A DNA stretch of 64,000 nt from Streptomyces rhizosphaerihabitans (GTDB lineage Bacteria > Actinomycetota > Actinomycetes > Streptomycetales > Streptomycetaceae): positions 41,704-105,703 of the forward strand of contig NZ_JAODTZ010000036.1 of assembly GCF_025399795.1 (NCBI RefSeq). The letters are read 5' to 3'. This document shows, one piece after another, positions 9,501 through 17,079 of the stretch. The translations under genes and the position numbers were made by a program. Position 1 is the first letter of the stretch, and every line of letters begins with the position of its first letter. The notes under the pieces are model-generated. The model saw nothing but the letters and a program-made list of their open reading frames with translations. It was not told the origin of the DNA and ran no database searches.

Positions 9501-11509
9501 CCGCCGCCCGGCAGGGGCAGCGTGATCGGCATGTCGCCCCGGTACCAGTCCATCTGGGTGCCCCGGGTGTTGCGGGCGCCTTCCAGGGATTCGGGGCGGT
9601 CGGCGCGGGTGTGCCAGTAGCCGCGCAGGCCGTCGGTGCGGTCGTTCCAGTAGACGAGGAGCTCTCCGTCCACATGGTGGAAGCCGGGATCGCCCCAGCT
9701 GCTGTTCGCCGGGATCCGCAGGTCGTGCGTGAGGAGGGTGCCCCCGGCGCCGATCACCCGGGCCTGGGCGGCGCCGGCGACGATGAGGTTCGGCCAGGCG
9801 TCGGCGACGATCACGTCCTCGATGTCGGCCTTGGGAACGAGGGAGGCGACCGCGTCCTCCCAGGCGGGCCAGCCGAGTTCGTCGAAGAGCCCGGCCCGCA
9901 GGGTGCGCGCCAGCACCGGCGCGAGGTCGGTTCCGGCGGCCTCACGTACCTCGTCCTCGGCCAGCGCCAGCGCCTCGGCGGGCAGCCACTTCAGCCGGGC
10001 CAGCGCTTCGGGCAGCTGGGGCAGGCCGACCGCGGTGAACCGCCGTACGACGGTGCGCACCCAGTCCGCGAGCAGCGGGCTGCCGCCCGGCGACGCCGAG
10101 AGAAGCCTGATCGCCCGCAGCGTGTGCTCGTCGTTGACGAACCGGTCGGCGCCCCGCTGAAAGGCGTCGTGGAAACGGGTGTCCGCGGCCAGCGACACCA
10201 GGTCACGGTGTCCTTCTCCAAGGGCCCACTGCGTCAGCAGCAGAGTCTCGTCCTTCTGCGGAGCGGCCACCGGAATGCCCAGGGACAGCAGCAGGTCGAT
10301 CAGGTCCAGGTCGTGGAGGACCTTCAACGCGCCACCGGACGCGGCGAGTTCGGTCCGCAGCCGGTCCGCCGTCCGTTCCACCAGTGGATACAGCTCAGCC
10401 ATACGACTGGAGGCACGCCAGGACCGGGCCCGCTCCCGGTAGGTCAGGAACCGCTCCAGCCAGCCCGCCGCGCCGTCATGCGGCCGCCGGTCCCCGGGAA
10501 GGGAGGCGTCCCAGAGTCCCGCCGTCGCACCGGAGGCCTCCAGCAGCCCGAGCCACATCGCCGGCATCTCGCTGTCGTGGCTCGAAGGGAGCAGGTCGAG
10601 CAGGGTGCCCCGCACGCTCGGCTCGCGCGCGGCCAGCGCCACCAGCGCCGTACGGTGCCCCTTCCACCAGCCGGCCGACGCGCGCAAGGTGGCCGGCAGA
10701 CCGAGGAGTTCGGACAGGTACTCCTGTTCGGCGAGGTTCACGTCCCGGCCGGCGGCCCGGGCCAGCTTGCGCAGGTCGTTCGCCATCTGCGCCGACGGCG
10801 GCAGCCCGCCCGCCGTCCGGCGCAGGCACAGCCGGGTGAAGCGCCGCAGCGCCTCCTCGGCCGGCACGCGCGCCGCCAACTCCCTGGCGTAGGCGGACAG
10901 CACCTTCACCGGGAGCGCTCCGGCCAGCGCGAACTCCAGGAACACGGCGTCCAGCCGCTCCTCCTGGACCGTCAGCCCGTGCTCCGCCTCGGCCTTGCGG
11001 GCGCGGGTGAACAACTGGGCCGCGTATGTGGCGTTCTCCTCCGCGAGGAACACGCGCCCGGCCTGCTCGTAGAACGTGGGCAGGAAGTGCGGCACCGAGG
11101 CCGCCAACCGCTCACCGAGCTCCACGAAGGCGTCCAGCGCGGCCTTCGGACGGGACTTGGTCTGCCGGGCCGCCCGCTCCAGGTCCGGAACGACGCCCAG
11201 CGCGTGATGACCGTCCTTCGGGTGGTGCACCAGCACCCACTCCGGGAAGCCCAGAGACTGGCGCAGCCCGAACCCGACCACCGCGGGCTCGGCGTCCCGC
11301 TCCAGGCCGAGGAATCCGGCGGCCAGGTCCTCGGCCGCACCCAGTTCGCCGGCGACCAGCCGCACCACCACCCGCTCGTCCAGGCCCGGGTGACGGTACG
11401 TCCGCGCCGTCAGGGGCACCCCCCGCTCCCCGGCGTCATCCGTGTCGGGCGGCAGCACCGCGCCCGCCGTCAGCAGTTCCTCGTACGACACCTGCGTCCC
11501 CCCGCTCAT
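6596..11509 (-). CDS. Very large (1637 aa) MoxR/vWA-operon protein, function unknown
   Basis: Begins MSGGTQVSYEELLTAG at the ATG whose first bases overlap the stop of the upstream DUF4132 gene (ATGA, 11506-11509); the open frame extends further upstream but only inside that gene. The N-terminal third is helical and repeat-like. The middle (about residues 600-850) is rich in W/Y and DG turns (for example LLVYWNDRTDG, VSYWVWHAEGE), suggesting a beta-propeller or beta-repeat region. The C-terminal half is again mostly helical. No catalytic motif, signal peptide or membrane segment is seen. Relatives next to MoxR ATPases are usually labelled 'DNA-binding protein' without evidence. Together with the next gene it may correspond to the single long E. 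coli YehI. Confidence 0.85.
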   Translation of the reverse strand: MSGGTQVSYEELLTAGAVLPPDTDDAGERGVPLTARTYRHPGLDERVVVRLVAGELGAAEDLAAGFLGLERDAEPAVVGFGLRQSLGFPEWVLVHHPKDGHHALGVVPDLERAARQTKSRPKAALDAFVELGERLAASVPHFLPTFYEQAGRVFLAEENATYAAQLFTRARKAEAEHGLTVQEERLDAVFLEFALAGALPVKVLSAYARELAARVPAEEALRRFTRLCLRRTAGGLPPSAQMANDLRKLARAAGRDVNLAEQEYLSELLGLPATLRASAGWWKGHRTALVALAAREPSVRGTLLDLLPSSHDSEMPAMWLGLLEASGATAGLWDASLPGDRRPHDGAAGWLERFLTYRERARSWRASSRMAELYPLVERTADRLRTELAASGGALKVLHDLDLIDLLLSLGIPVAAPQKDETLLLTQWALGEGHRDLVSLAADTRFHDAFQRGADRFVNDEHTLRAIRLLSASPGGSPLLADWVRTVVRRFTAVGLPQLPEALARLKWLPAEALALAEDEVREAAGTDLAPVLARTLRAGLFDELGWPAWEDAVASLVPKADIEDVIVADAWPNLIVAGAAQARVIGAGGTLLTHDLRIPANSSWGDPGFHHVDGELLVYWNDRTDGLRGYWHTRADRPESLEGARNTRGTQMDWYRGDMPITLPLPGGGRTTGGAVLQAGDTTVPQERHLLCDGVSYWVWHAEGEDHQAHGWHEFDPMTGERGRMSRPAFLADALRDAPEGSSVDSGRLRPSPASGVAPASTPVDGLAGLRVVRLPDGSVRAQDLSGHTVTVPADAGRPATLVVFPGTDEARAVVRNSWQLAIVDTDGVTTSVAKTDRAPGAFGEGSLLLPPVQYWECLTARDPGGSKALRDIDRDTAAALLSAAAHENKEALPEAIRSLLPVTHTALVTGIAGVVRHAAGQQAVLDAAADRLTRTLDGGLQDEGPAGPPDAVLLDAMNGLGGSTRSWWNRDVQTDTVFRALRELKRAAQLPGDAGAEGPAAHLHADGRRFPVGQPGLETLLDRVSALAFRTAARTTPDDHREALHALLAEFDALGLVPAAEPSHWRKVKLLLEEEGPLRTPSGEWREGAWNGLLPLGGGSFIAVVGRVSQDDDDCVFSGYFHDPAGRFETPEPYTLRASAPLGEGGHEGRLGAFLTELAARGPAPWFPQAAEEFARLTGVTETMARLIVAGLPQVDVYERMFLTPQARDAIGVKAAPAAVAKDELRQVDPAIRAAVVAALLPAEPARLWTEGPDWAAAAEVWNSRMGRRAAVPEELLSDAVRAFKHGPWTVRQALPALLNPAGEPRLTQDLEWAVEGDRVKPVDKKSVGFDGATLVGAIGLAAWLAHRLPAGDPIRASLPAALDAVRERLAHPGLMLDLGQYVSLPAFRKTAGAPTEVGKGFERYGAVVLATHDDQPSPAVRVALLDEAGQDPYLPALRVEGQRPYQAEVALRLARSSRFAALLADPGDPQAGERAADGTWWPQDPGRSVPDLVTEAAKEYGVGEDAATLYLMLLAMPDPTDRMTARWTGWKPARLKAARTELAATDLVVEATRTRAGRSLFLPGGWVDPKAPRVPLEQWKRPLFDGLLSGEEALLAAIVPTEPAADLYRRAWQLVREGEGPRFEQLKVRRGRRR

Positions 11510-12372
11510 GCGTTCTTGCCCTCCTCGATGACGCGGCCGGCGTACAGTGCCGCGGCCATCCGCATCCCCTCCGACCAGGCCACCGGTCCCACCTCGCGCA
11601 GCGGCAGCGCGCGGCCGTCCTGGTCCTGCCAGGTGAGCGCGCCGGTCTCGACCCCGTCCTCCCAGTACGGCTCCCCGATCCACACCGAGGCCTCGACGGT
11701 GCGTCCGCCGTCCCGCACCCGGGCGGTCGCGTAACCACCCGACACGCGGTAGCCGAGCGAACTGGCGCGTGCGGCGAGCGCGAAGCGGGAGCGGAACGAG
11801 CCCCCGGTGAAGTCCCGCACCTCGGTGGACTTGGGGTCGAGGTCCTCGGGCCGCCGCCACATCGCGCGGTGGATCTGCTCGACGCGCTGGACCATGCCCA
11901 GTTCGGCCGCGAACTCCCGCAGGTCGTCGAGGTCCGGCAGCAGCACCGGGTGCGGCAGCGTGACCGTGCGCGGGGCCATCCGGACGGTCTCGCCGTCCAG
12001 GTTCACCAGCCGCAGCTCGCCGGCTTCCGTGGCGCCGCGCAGGAAGCCCACTTCGTCCGGGTCGTCGCCGACCACGGCCAGATCGCGCAGCGCGGACTGC
12101 CAGGCCTCGTCGGGCCACACCCGGGCCAGCAGCCCGGTGGGTACGGGCAGCGACGACACCATCCACGCGTCGACCTGCGCGACACACGCCGTGGCATGAC
12201 GGTCCAGCCACTCGGCGAACCGTCGGAGCCGGTCCACCTCCGGGTGGTCCTTGAGCGCGCGCGGCAGCGACTTCAACTGCCGCCCCGCCGACCGGCCCGA
12301 GGTGGCACGCGCCGCCACCCGCCCCTCCACAAGGGCGACTTCATACCCGTCACCCGCTGACAGCCAACCCAC
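11506..12372 (-). CDS. DUF4132 domain protein
   Basis: First gene of the operon, 288 residues. LKSLPRALKDHPEVDRLR near the N-terminus, followed by VDAWMVSS, LRDLAVVGDDPDEVGFLR and TLPHPVLLPDL, matches the DUF4132 (MolR/YehI C-terminal) pattern. The start is GTG at 12372, preceded by GGAAGG 9 nt upstream. The domain has no proven activity; in E. coli it sits at the end of YehI, next to a MoxR ATPase, vWA and SWIM cluster, so the same partners recur here. The stop overlaps the start of the 1637-residue gene. No promoter is obvious in the upstream gap. Confidence 0.8.
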   Translation of the reverse strand: MGWLSAGDGYEVALVEGRVAARATSGRSAGRQLKSLPRALKDHPEVDRLRRFAEWLDRHATACVAQVDAWMVSSLPVPTGLLARVWPDEAWQSALRDLAVVGDDPDEVGFLRGATEAGELRLVNLDGETVRMAPRTVTLPHPVLLPDLDDLREFAAELGMVQRVEQIHRAMWRRPEDLDPKSTEVRDFTGGSFRSRFALAARASSLGYRVSGGYATARVRDGGRTVEASVWIGEPYWEDGVETGALTWQDQDGRALPLREVGPVAWSEGMRMAAALYAGRVIEEGKNA

Positions 12373-12539
12373 GAGCCACAGCCTTCCGCGTCAAGAACAC
12401 AAGATTGAGAGCACAGTTCACCCAGGTCAGTCCGCCCGGGCCGAATGCGACTATGCGCTGAACGCTAGCGTCGGCCACTGACAATCGGTCCCGGCGCCCA
12501 CACAGGTCCCGCTCGGCGCATCGAAGCCCTTGCCGGTCT

Positions 12540-12558
12540 GCGCGGAGCGTCTCCGCGC
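12540..12558. other. Short perfect hairpin upstream of the DUF4132 operon
   Basis: Inverted repeat gcgcggag / ctccgcgc with a 3-nt loop, 168 bp upstream of the operon's first start. Apart from this and the remnant at 12567, I see nothing in 12373-12847. It could be a transcription stop for the remnant or a regulatory dyad; neither is shown. Confidence 0.35.
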
Positions 12559-12566
12559 TCAGGTGA

Positions 12567-12806
12567 CGGTTCGCAGCCGGGAGATGGGGGAGTGAGCGGG
12601 GTGAGCTCACGGCCCTGCTGACCGCGGCTGTGACGGATGTGCTCGGAGGCGTCACCGACGCCGAACTCCGTGAGGATCAAGTGCCGATCGTGGCCGGCCT
12701 TCCGGGCACTGTCGCGACGGTGACGGATCCGTGGGACGCGGCGTACGGCTCAGCGGAATTCCTCAGAGCGTGGGCCCGCCGACCGGGCTTCCGGCTCGTG
12801 AAGTGA
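12567..12806 (+). pseudogene. Coding-like C-terminal remnant, family unknown
   Basis: An open stretch of about 79 codons with strong G/C third positions ends in TGA at 12804-12806. It contains TALLTAAVTDVLGG, TVATVTDPWDAAYG and FLRAWARRPGFRLVK. It follows an in-frame TGA at 12564 and has no usable start near its beginning, so it is read as the 3' tail of a lost gene. A short protein from an internal GTG cannot be excluded. I do not recognise the family. Confidence 0.35.
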
Positions 12807-12847
12807 CCGCCGGCCCGTCCGCTGGTCCCGCCGATATCCTGCGTGAC

Positions 12848-13639
12848 GTGATCAACTCATATGCGAGCCTTGACGATGCCGAGGTCGCGACAGCCGCGGC
12901 ATTGGCAGGTGCGGACGTGGTGCGCACCATGTACGGCCGACGGCTCACACGCATCGACAAGGGTGGCGGAGACTTCGCCACCGCCGCCGATGTGGAGGCC
13001 GAGAAGGTGATCCTCAACGTCCTTCGTGCCGCCCGGCCCGACGACGCCGTGCTCGGCGAAGAGGGTGGGCAGCAGGGTCCGGCGGAAGCCGTGCGTCAAT
13101 GGCTGGTGGATCCCCTGTGCGGCACGCTGAACTACGCGGTCGGCAACATGCTGGTGGCGGTCAACGTGGCGCTTCGCGGCGGTGCCGCGGCGGTGGCCGA
13201 TCCGTTCAGCGGCGAGGTCTTCTTCACCGACGGCGAGCAGGCCTGGGTGCGGCAGGACGGTGCCGATGCCCGACTGGCGCCGACGTCCGCCAGCCGACTC
13301 GTCGACGTCAATCTCGACCCGCCGTTCACGAGCGCGCCCGGCTTCCGGGCCGTGAACCTGCTGGCGCAGCCCGACTTCGTGGCACGTTTCCGGCCCCGGG
13401 TCGTGTCCACGACTCTGGCGCTGGCCTGGGTTGCCGCCGGTAAGCGCGCCGCGTACGTGACGGACGGCGGCGACCTGTCCGGGAGCGTGCACTTCGCCGC
13501 CGGCATCGCCTTGTGCCGGGCCGCCGGCTGCGTGGTCACCGGAATCGACGGTGCGCCGATCGGGCAGTCAGGCGTCGGACTTGTGGCGGCCGCCGACGCC
13601 GAAACCCACCGGCAACTGATGTCCATGATCCGCAACTGA
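12848..13639 (+). CDS. Inositol monophosphatase-like protein with altered metal ligands
   Basis: Protein of 263 residues with the inositol monophosphatase fold signatures: VLGEEGG (E71, E72) and WLVDPLCGT (D88 to G92). In catalytic members the second motif reads DPxDGT; here the second Asp is Cys91. The usual C-terminal WDxAAG is replaced by VHFAAG, so a third metal ligand is also missing. The normal reaction is hydrolysis of a sugar or inositol phosphate with Mg2+, but catalysis is doubtful. The GTG at 12848 follows a TATCCT -10 box (12835-12840) by 7 nt, fitting a leaderless transcript. A variant subfamily carrying DPLCGT may exist in actinobacteria, so the change may be inherited rather than fresh decay. 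Confidence 0.75.
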   Translation: MINSYASLDDAEVATAAALAGADVVRTMYGRRLTRIDKGGGDFATAADVEAEKVILNVLRAARPDDAVLGEEGGQQGPAEAVRQWLVDPLCGTLNYAVGNMLVAVNVALRGGAAAVADPFSGEVFFTDGEQAWVRQDGADARLAPTSASRLVDVNLDPPFTSAPGFRAVNLLAQPDFVARFRPRVVSTTLALAWVAAGKRAAYVTDGGDLSGSVHFAAGIALCRAAGCVVTGIDGAPIGQSGVGLVAAADAETHRQLMSMIRN

Positions 13640-13826
13640 AGCGGGTACCGCGCCTGCTCGTCATGCACTGTGCCCGCCTGTCGGACGGTGCTGCAGCGGG
13701 TTTTTGGAGTGGATGACGAGATGCTCCTCGCCGCACTGATCAAGGTTGCCTCACGTGGTCGTACGGCAGCCGATGGTGTCGCAGTCGATCCGGACGCCGG
13801 CGACCGTCCTGTCCTGGCGCGCGGAC

Positions 13827-14399
13827 TCAGATGCCACGCGCATCCGCGAGAATGCAGGCCTGCTCCATCATGCGCGTCGGTTCACGGCCGTTGGCCCAGG
13901 CGTCATTGAAGGAGGGTACCGATTCCACGTGGGGGCCGAACCGTCTGCGGATCGCGTCCAGCAGCACCTCCAGGGCCTGAGCCTCCAGGCTCCGGTCGCC
14001 GCAGGATTCCATCCGGATGGCACCCTGCGAACACAGGCTCCCGTCTTCATCGATCAGTGCTCCCGCGCACCAGCCTCCTTCCTGCAGCCGCAGGGAGGCA
14101 CGGTGCAGGAGCGCCGCAATGGGTGTGGCGTACGGGCCTGGCGCCGGGAGCGGCGCGGTGGGAGCCATGGGGGCCGCGATGTGGGACCAGTCGACGGGGG
14201 CGGTATCGATGTGCGCGGTGTTGACCTCGTACGCGACGGCCGCCAGCGCGAGCCGCGCGTCCATGTCCTCCTTGACGGCGGCCAAGCGGGCCTCCAGACC
14301 GTCGGCGGGACGCCGCACCGGCCTCGCGCCGACGGATGGGGCGTCGCCGGAGGAGTCGGTGTGGGCTGGTCCGGTGGCAGTGCGCGCGGAGGGCTGCAT
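13827..14399 (-). CDS. DUF6197 family protein
   Basis: Protein of 190 residues. The C-terminal half has the family pattern: LLHRASLRLQEGGWCAGAL, then G-x-x-CSQGAIR, then FNDAWANGR. DUF6197 proteins are small cytoplasmic actinobacterial proteins of unknown role, often near regulators. The N-terminal 60 residues are low-complexity, with LEARLAAVKEDMDARLALAA suggesting a short helix. The ATG at 14399 has an AGGA element 11 nt upstream; the frame stays open to 14459 but that part crosses unrelated sequence. It is convergent with the inositol-phosphatase-like gene. Confidence 0.6.
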   Translation of the reverse strand: MQPSARTATGPAHTDSSGDAPSVGARPVRRPADGLEARLAAVKEDMDARLALAAVAYEVNTAHIDTAPVDWSHIAAPMAPTAPLPAPGPYATPIAALLHRASLRLQEGGWCAGALIDEDGSLCSQGAIRMESCGDRSLEAQALEVLLDAIRRRFGPHVESVPSFNDAWANGREPTRMMEQACILADARGI

Positions 14400-14483
14400 G
14401 TTGGATGGATTCCTCGCGCGCGGGTGCGCCCAGCGCCGCCAAACGGGCGGTACTCGCAAGACGTGCCGCGGGGCTGGCGCGGT

Positions 14484-14545
14484 ATCTGCACGATCCGCGG
14501 CCGCTGCCGCGGTGCCGGACCGGCATCTGCACGACCCGCGGCCGC
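14484..14545. repeat. Two 21-bp direct repeats, 41-bp period
   Basis: atctgcacgatccgcggccg at 14484 recurs with one change at 14525. They sit 85-146 bp upstream of the DUF6197 start, inside the 14400-14847 gap, where I see no gene. They may be paired regulator sites or a chance local duplication. Confidence 0.4.
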
Positions 14546-14847
14546 CTCCTCATCGGAACAGGGATCCTGACGAAGCGGAACCGGGGCGTCGACAACCGGC
14601 AAGGGATCGATGCGGCTGACCTCGACCGCCTCAATTCGCTTTCACCACAGGTGAATTGCTGCCATGATCGCCATCGGTCTCCCACGGTGGGCCGGTAGGC
14701 GGTCGGGGCCCGGGTGCGTGCGGTGAGGTGTGCGGCCACAGCCCAACGAGCGGCCTCCGGCGTGCTGGCGCAGTGGCCGGAGGAGATCACATCGCGCATG
14801 CGTAGAACACTCCGCGCGCTCAACAGACCGGACAGGTGGGGAACACA

Positions 14848-15594
14848 GTGGTTCGTCGGACTGGTGTCCGTGTAGCGGCTGCCTTGCTCGTCGTGCTTTC
14901 GTCGGTCACGGCGTGCGGGGGCGGATCGGGGCATGGACGCGGGGAAGACGCCACGTCGGAAGCGGACAGCGAGCGGTCAGCGTCCAGAACTCCGGAGACG
15001 CTGTTGAGCGCGCCGGATCTTGAGCGTGTGGCGGTCACGGGCAAGGACCTCGCCGGATACGAGGTGAACCCTGAGCCGGCGCGGGCCGCGGCTTCCCACC
15101 GGAAAGTCGCCCCGGCCTCCTGCGGACCGATTCCCATGGCAATGGCGCTCAACAGCCCCTACCCCGCCACAACTCGCATCGCCCGGCTGTTCTCCGCGAA
15201 GGATCACAGCCCCGGAGTATCCATGAGCCTTTCCTCGTTCAGCGCCGAGGACGGGAAGCGGGTGGTCGATGCCGTCCGTACGGCGGCCAAGGAGTGCAGG
15301 ACCTTCTACGATGCCTTCACCGATTTTCAGTACTCGTCGGTCGAAGTCCGACCCGACCCGGGATACGGCGACGAATCCGTCTCCCTGAGGTTCATCCAGA
15401 TCTTGCCTGCCGTAGGCAAAGAGGTTGCGCCTGTCAAGGTTCCTCAGGCCGTGGTGGTCGTACGAAAGGGGACGGCCGTCTTGATGTTCCACAGCTTCAA
15501 CAACCCTTCGCGGCGCAAAGGCCCGGCCGGAGTGCCGGACGCTGTTGTGAAGGGCCAAATGGAGAAACTCGGTGATCTGGGCAAGTCCGGATGA
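14848..15594 (+). CDS. Secreted lipoprotein, sensor-like domain
   Basis: Protein of 248 residues. A short basic start (VRRTGVR), a hydrophobic run and a lipobox ending SSVTAC mark a lipoprotein anchored outside the membrane. After a Ser/Thr-rich linker, the domain has paired elements SAPDLERVAVTGKDLAGY, ASCGPIPMA and AAKECRTFY, resembling PknH-type extracellular sensor domains; this is only a general likeness. The GTG at 14848 is chosen because AGGTGGGG lies 6 nt before it; the GTG at 14836 overlaps that site. No operon partner is evident; the next gene is convergent and a hairpin lies between. Confidence 0.65.
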   Translation: MVRRTGVRVAAALLVVLSSVTACGGGSGHGRGEDATSEADSERSASRTPETLLSAPDLERVAVTGKDLAGYEVNPEPARAAASHRKVAPASCGPIPMAMALNSPYPATTRIARLFSAKDHSPGVSMSLSSFSAEDGKRVVDAVRTAAKECRTFYDAFTDFQYSSVEVRPDPGYGDESVSLRFIQILPAVGKEVAPVKVPQAVVVVRKGTAVLMFHSFNNPSRRKGPAGVPDAVVKGQMEKLGDLGKSG

Positions 15595-15751
15595 TCTCTG
15601 AGCAGATGCCCGCTCGCAGGTCGTGGACGCCGAGGAAGCCGCCGGAAGTCCTGGGAACCTCGGGGGAGTCGGGGGCGCCCCTCCCTCGTCGTCGCGCCAC
15701 TCGCTGACAGCCGCAGTCACTTGGGTCGGACCAACAGGATCCTCGTGGCGT

Positions 15752-15784
15752 GCCGCTCCGGCGTCACGGCGGTGCCGGAGCGGC
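15752..15784. terminator. Bidirectional hairpin between convergent genes
   Basis: gccgctccggc / gccggagcggc, an 11-bp perfect stem with an 11-nt loop, lies between the lipoprotein gene (ends 15594) and the cupin gene (ends 15821). It is 37 nt beyond the cupin stop, so it most likely ends that transcript. Confidence 0.55.
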
Positions 15785-15820
15785 GGACCGGAGCAACTCT
15801 TCTCCGGCCTCCCTCGACCT

Positions 15821-16234
15821 TCAGACCTTGACGGTGGCGAGGGCGGCGGCGTACTGCTCCTCGCTGACAGGCTCCAGCCAGGTGGTCCCGTCGCCGTTGC
15901 CGTCACCGACCACCAGGGCGATGTGCGCCATGAGGGTCGTGTCGGTGGCGCCGTGCCAGTGCTCCTCGCCGGCCGGGCACTTGACGATCTCGCCGGCGCT
16001 CACGCGTACGACGTCCCCGTCGCGGGTGCCTACCAGGCCGATACCGTCGGTGATGTACAGAACCTGGCCGAGCGCGTGGGAGTGCCAGTTGGTGTGGGCG
16101 CCCGGGGTGAAGCGCACCAGACCGGCCGTGAGGCGGGCGGGCTCGGCGGGTGTCTCGATCATGTTGAGGTAGACGTCGCCGGTGAAACGCTCGGCGGGGG
16201 CCTTCAGCGTGGTGGTGGAGGTGATGTGTTCCAT
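15821..16234 (-). CDS. Cupin domain protein (mandelonitrile lyase-like type)
   Basis: Single-domain cupin of 137 residues. Metal-binding positions are visible: TNWHSHALGQ (motif 1 His pair) and EEHWHGAT (motif 2). The spacing GQVLYITDGIGLVGTRDG matches the small actinobacterial cupins that some databases name (R)-mandelonitrile lyase; the true substrate cannot be told from sequence. ATG at 16234; the upstream AGAAGAGAG is a weak ribosome site. It once lay just downstream of an SDR gene, now a remnant, and such SDR/cupin pairs are common beside HxlR regulators. Cytoplasmic. Confidence 0.8.
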   Translation of the reverse strand: MEHITSTTTLKAPAERFTGDVYLNMIETPAEPARLTAGLVRFTPGAHTNWHSHALGQVLYITDGIGLVGTRDGDVVRVSAGEIVKCPAGEEHWHGATDTTLMAHIALVVGDGNGDGTTWLEPVSEEQYAAALATVKV

Positions 16235-16275
16235 GGCTCTCTTCTTCGATCGGGAGGAGGTGCCTGGGCTGATCC

Positions 16276-16470
16276 TCAGGCGTTGCCGTAGGGGAGGTCG
16301 GATCCGAGCTCGCGCGAGGCCAGCCGTCGGCCTGCGCGCGCAGCGCGTCGGCCTTGACGGTGACGGCTCCGATCGCGTCGGCGACGAAGCGGCCCGGGCT
16401 GCTCCCGACTGACGAGGGTGAGCAGGGCGGTGGCCAGTTCTGCCTGGTCGCCGGACTGCTGACCGTTCAT
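16276..16470 (-). pseudogene. SDR dehydrogenase C-terminal remnant with two compensating frameshifts
   Basis: Frame 0 begins NGQQSGDQAELATALLTLV and ends RELGSDLPYGNA, the usual tail of SDR oxidoreductases. Between them the matching residues (GRFVADAIGAVTVKADALR) occur in another frame, so one indel was followed by a second that restored the frame. The 5' end stops 1 bp from the IS5-type remnant at 16472, which suggests that insertion removed the rest of the gene. It lies directly upstream of the cupin gene, so the two probably formed an operon. Confidence 0.6.
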
Positions 16471-16471
16471 G

Positions 16472-16627
16472 GACTGCCAGACCCGGCTCGCCCGCTGCTA
16501 TGAGTGGCGCGCCACCGTCATCGACGCCTTCTTCGACCTCGCCGACACGAGCATCACCGTACGCAGTCTGATACGGCAGGCATGGACGACCCACCGCTGG
16601 GACGAACGCCCGAACCGCCGACCATGA
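16472..16627 (+). pseudogene. IS5-family transposase 3' remnant
   Basis: The frame encodes ATVIDAFFDLADTSITVRSL followed by IRQAWTTHRWDERPNRRP and a TGA at 16625-16627. This is the familiar C-terminal end of Streptomyces IS5-type transposases. Only about 51 codons remain and no terminal repeat is evident. It abuts the truncated SDR gene on the other strand. Confidence 0.65.
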
Positions 16628-16651
16628 CCCGCACCCTTCTCCGCACGACTC

Positions 16652-17035
16652 TTATCTGACCGCTGCTCGGTTGCCGCTGCCAGCGCTGTGGTGCTCTTGA
16701 GCGGCAAGCACCTGATCGGCGTGATCGATCGCCCACTGGCCGAGGGCAGCCAGTGGTCCGTCGGCGAGGCTGCCGCCCAACTCGGACAGCTCATACGCCA
16801 CGGAGCGGTCGGCCGGCGTGGTGATCCGTACGACCAAGCCGTTGGCGTGCAGACGGTGAAGCGTCTGGGTCAGGACCTTGTCGCTGACGCCCGCGATGTC
16901 ACTCAGAAGGTCGATCCGGCGGCGTCTGCCCGTTCGCAGCGCCATCAGTACCACTGGGTCCCAGGTGTGAGCGATCAAGTCGGCGGCCAGGCGCACCGCA
17001 CAGTCGGCGGCGAAGGGCGGGCAGTGGTCGTTCAC
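16652..17035 (-). CDS. HxlR family transcriptional regulator
   Basis: Protein of 127 residues with a winged helix: CAVRLAADLIAHTWDPVVLM, IDLLSDIAGVSDKVLTQTL and LHANGLVVRITTPADRSVAY are the standard HxlR elements. The single Cys12 sits where redox- or aldehyde-sensing members carry their reactive Cys, so thiol sensing is possible. It is divergent from an NADP-oxidoreductase gene, with a perfect palindrome between the two starts that probably serves both. ATG at 17035. Overall GC and codon use match the neighbours. Confidence 0.88.
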   Translation of the reverse strand: MNDHCPPFAADCAVRLAADLIAHTWDPVVLMALRTGRRRRIDLLSDIAGVSDKVLTQTLHRLHANGLVVRITTPADRSVAYELSELGGSLADGPLAALGQWAIDHADQVLAAQEHHSAGSGNRAAVR

Positions 17036-17055
17036 GCGTCTCTTCCTACCGGATT

Positions 17056-17079
17056 CGGGCCTACCGATCGGTAGGCCCG
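17056..17079. promoter_or_regulatory. 24-bp perfect palindrome, likely HxlR operator
   Basis: The half site cgggcctaccga is followed directly by its exact complement. Flanking copies of ttcctaccg at 17043 and 17082 share the cctaccg core, so four half sites may be present. It is centred 32 bp from the regulator start and 62 bp from the divergent gene. Confidence 0.7.

Noticed and set aside
11510..12211. Upstream extension of the 1637-residue protein to 12211
   Set aside because: It overlaps the DUF4132 gene completely; the ATGA junction at 11506-11509 is the natural start.
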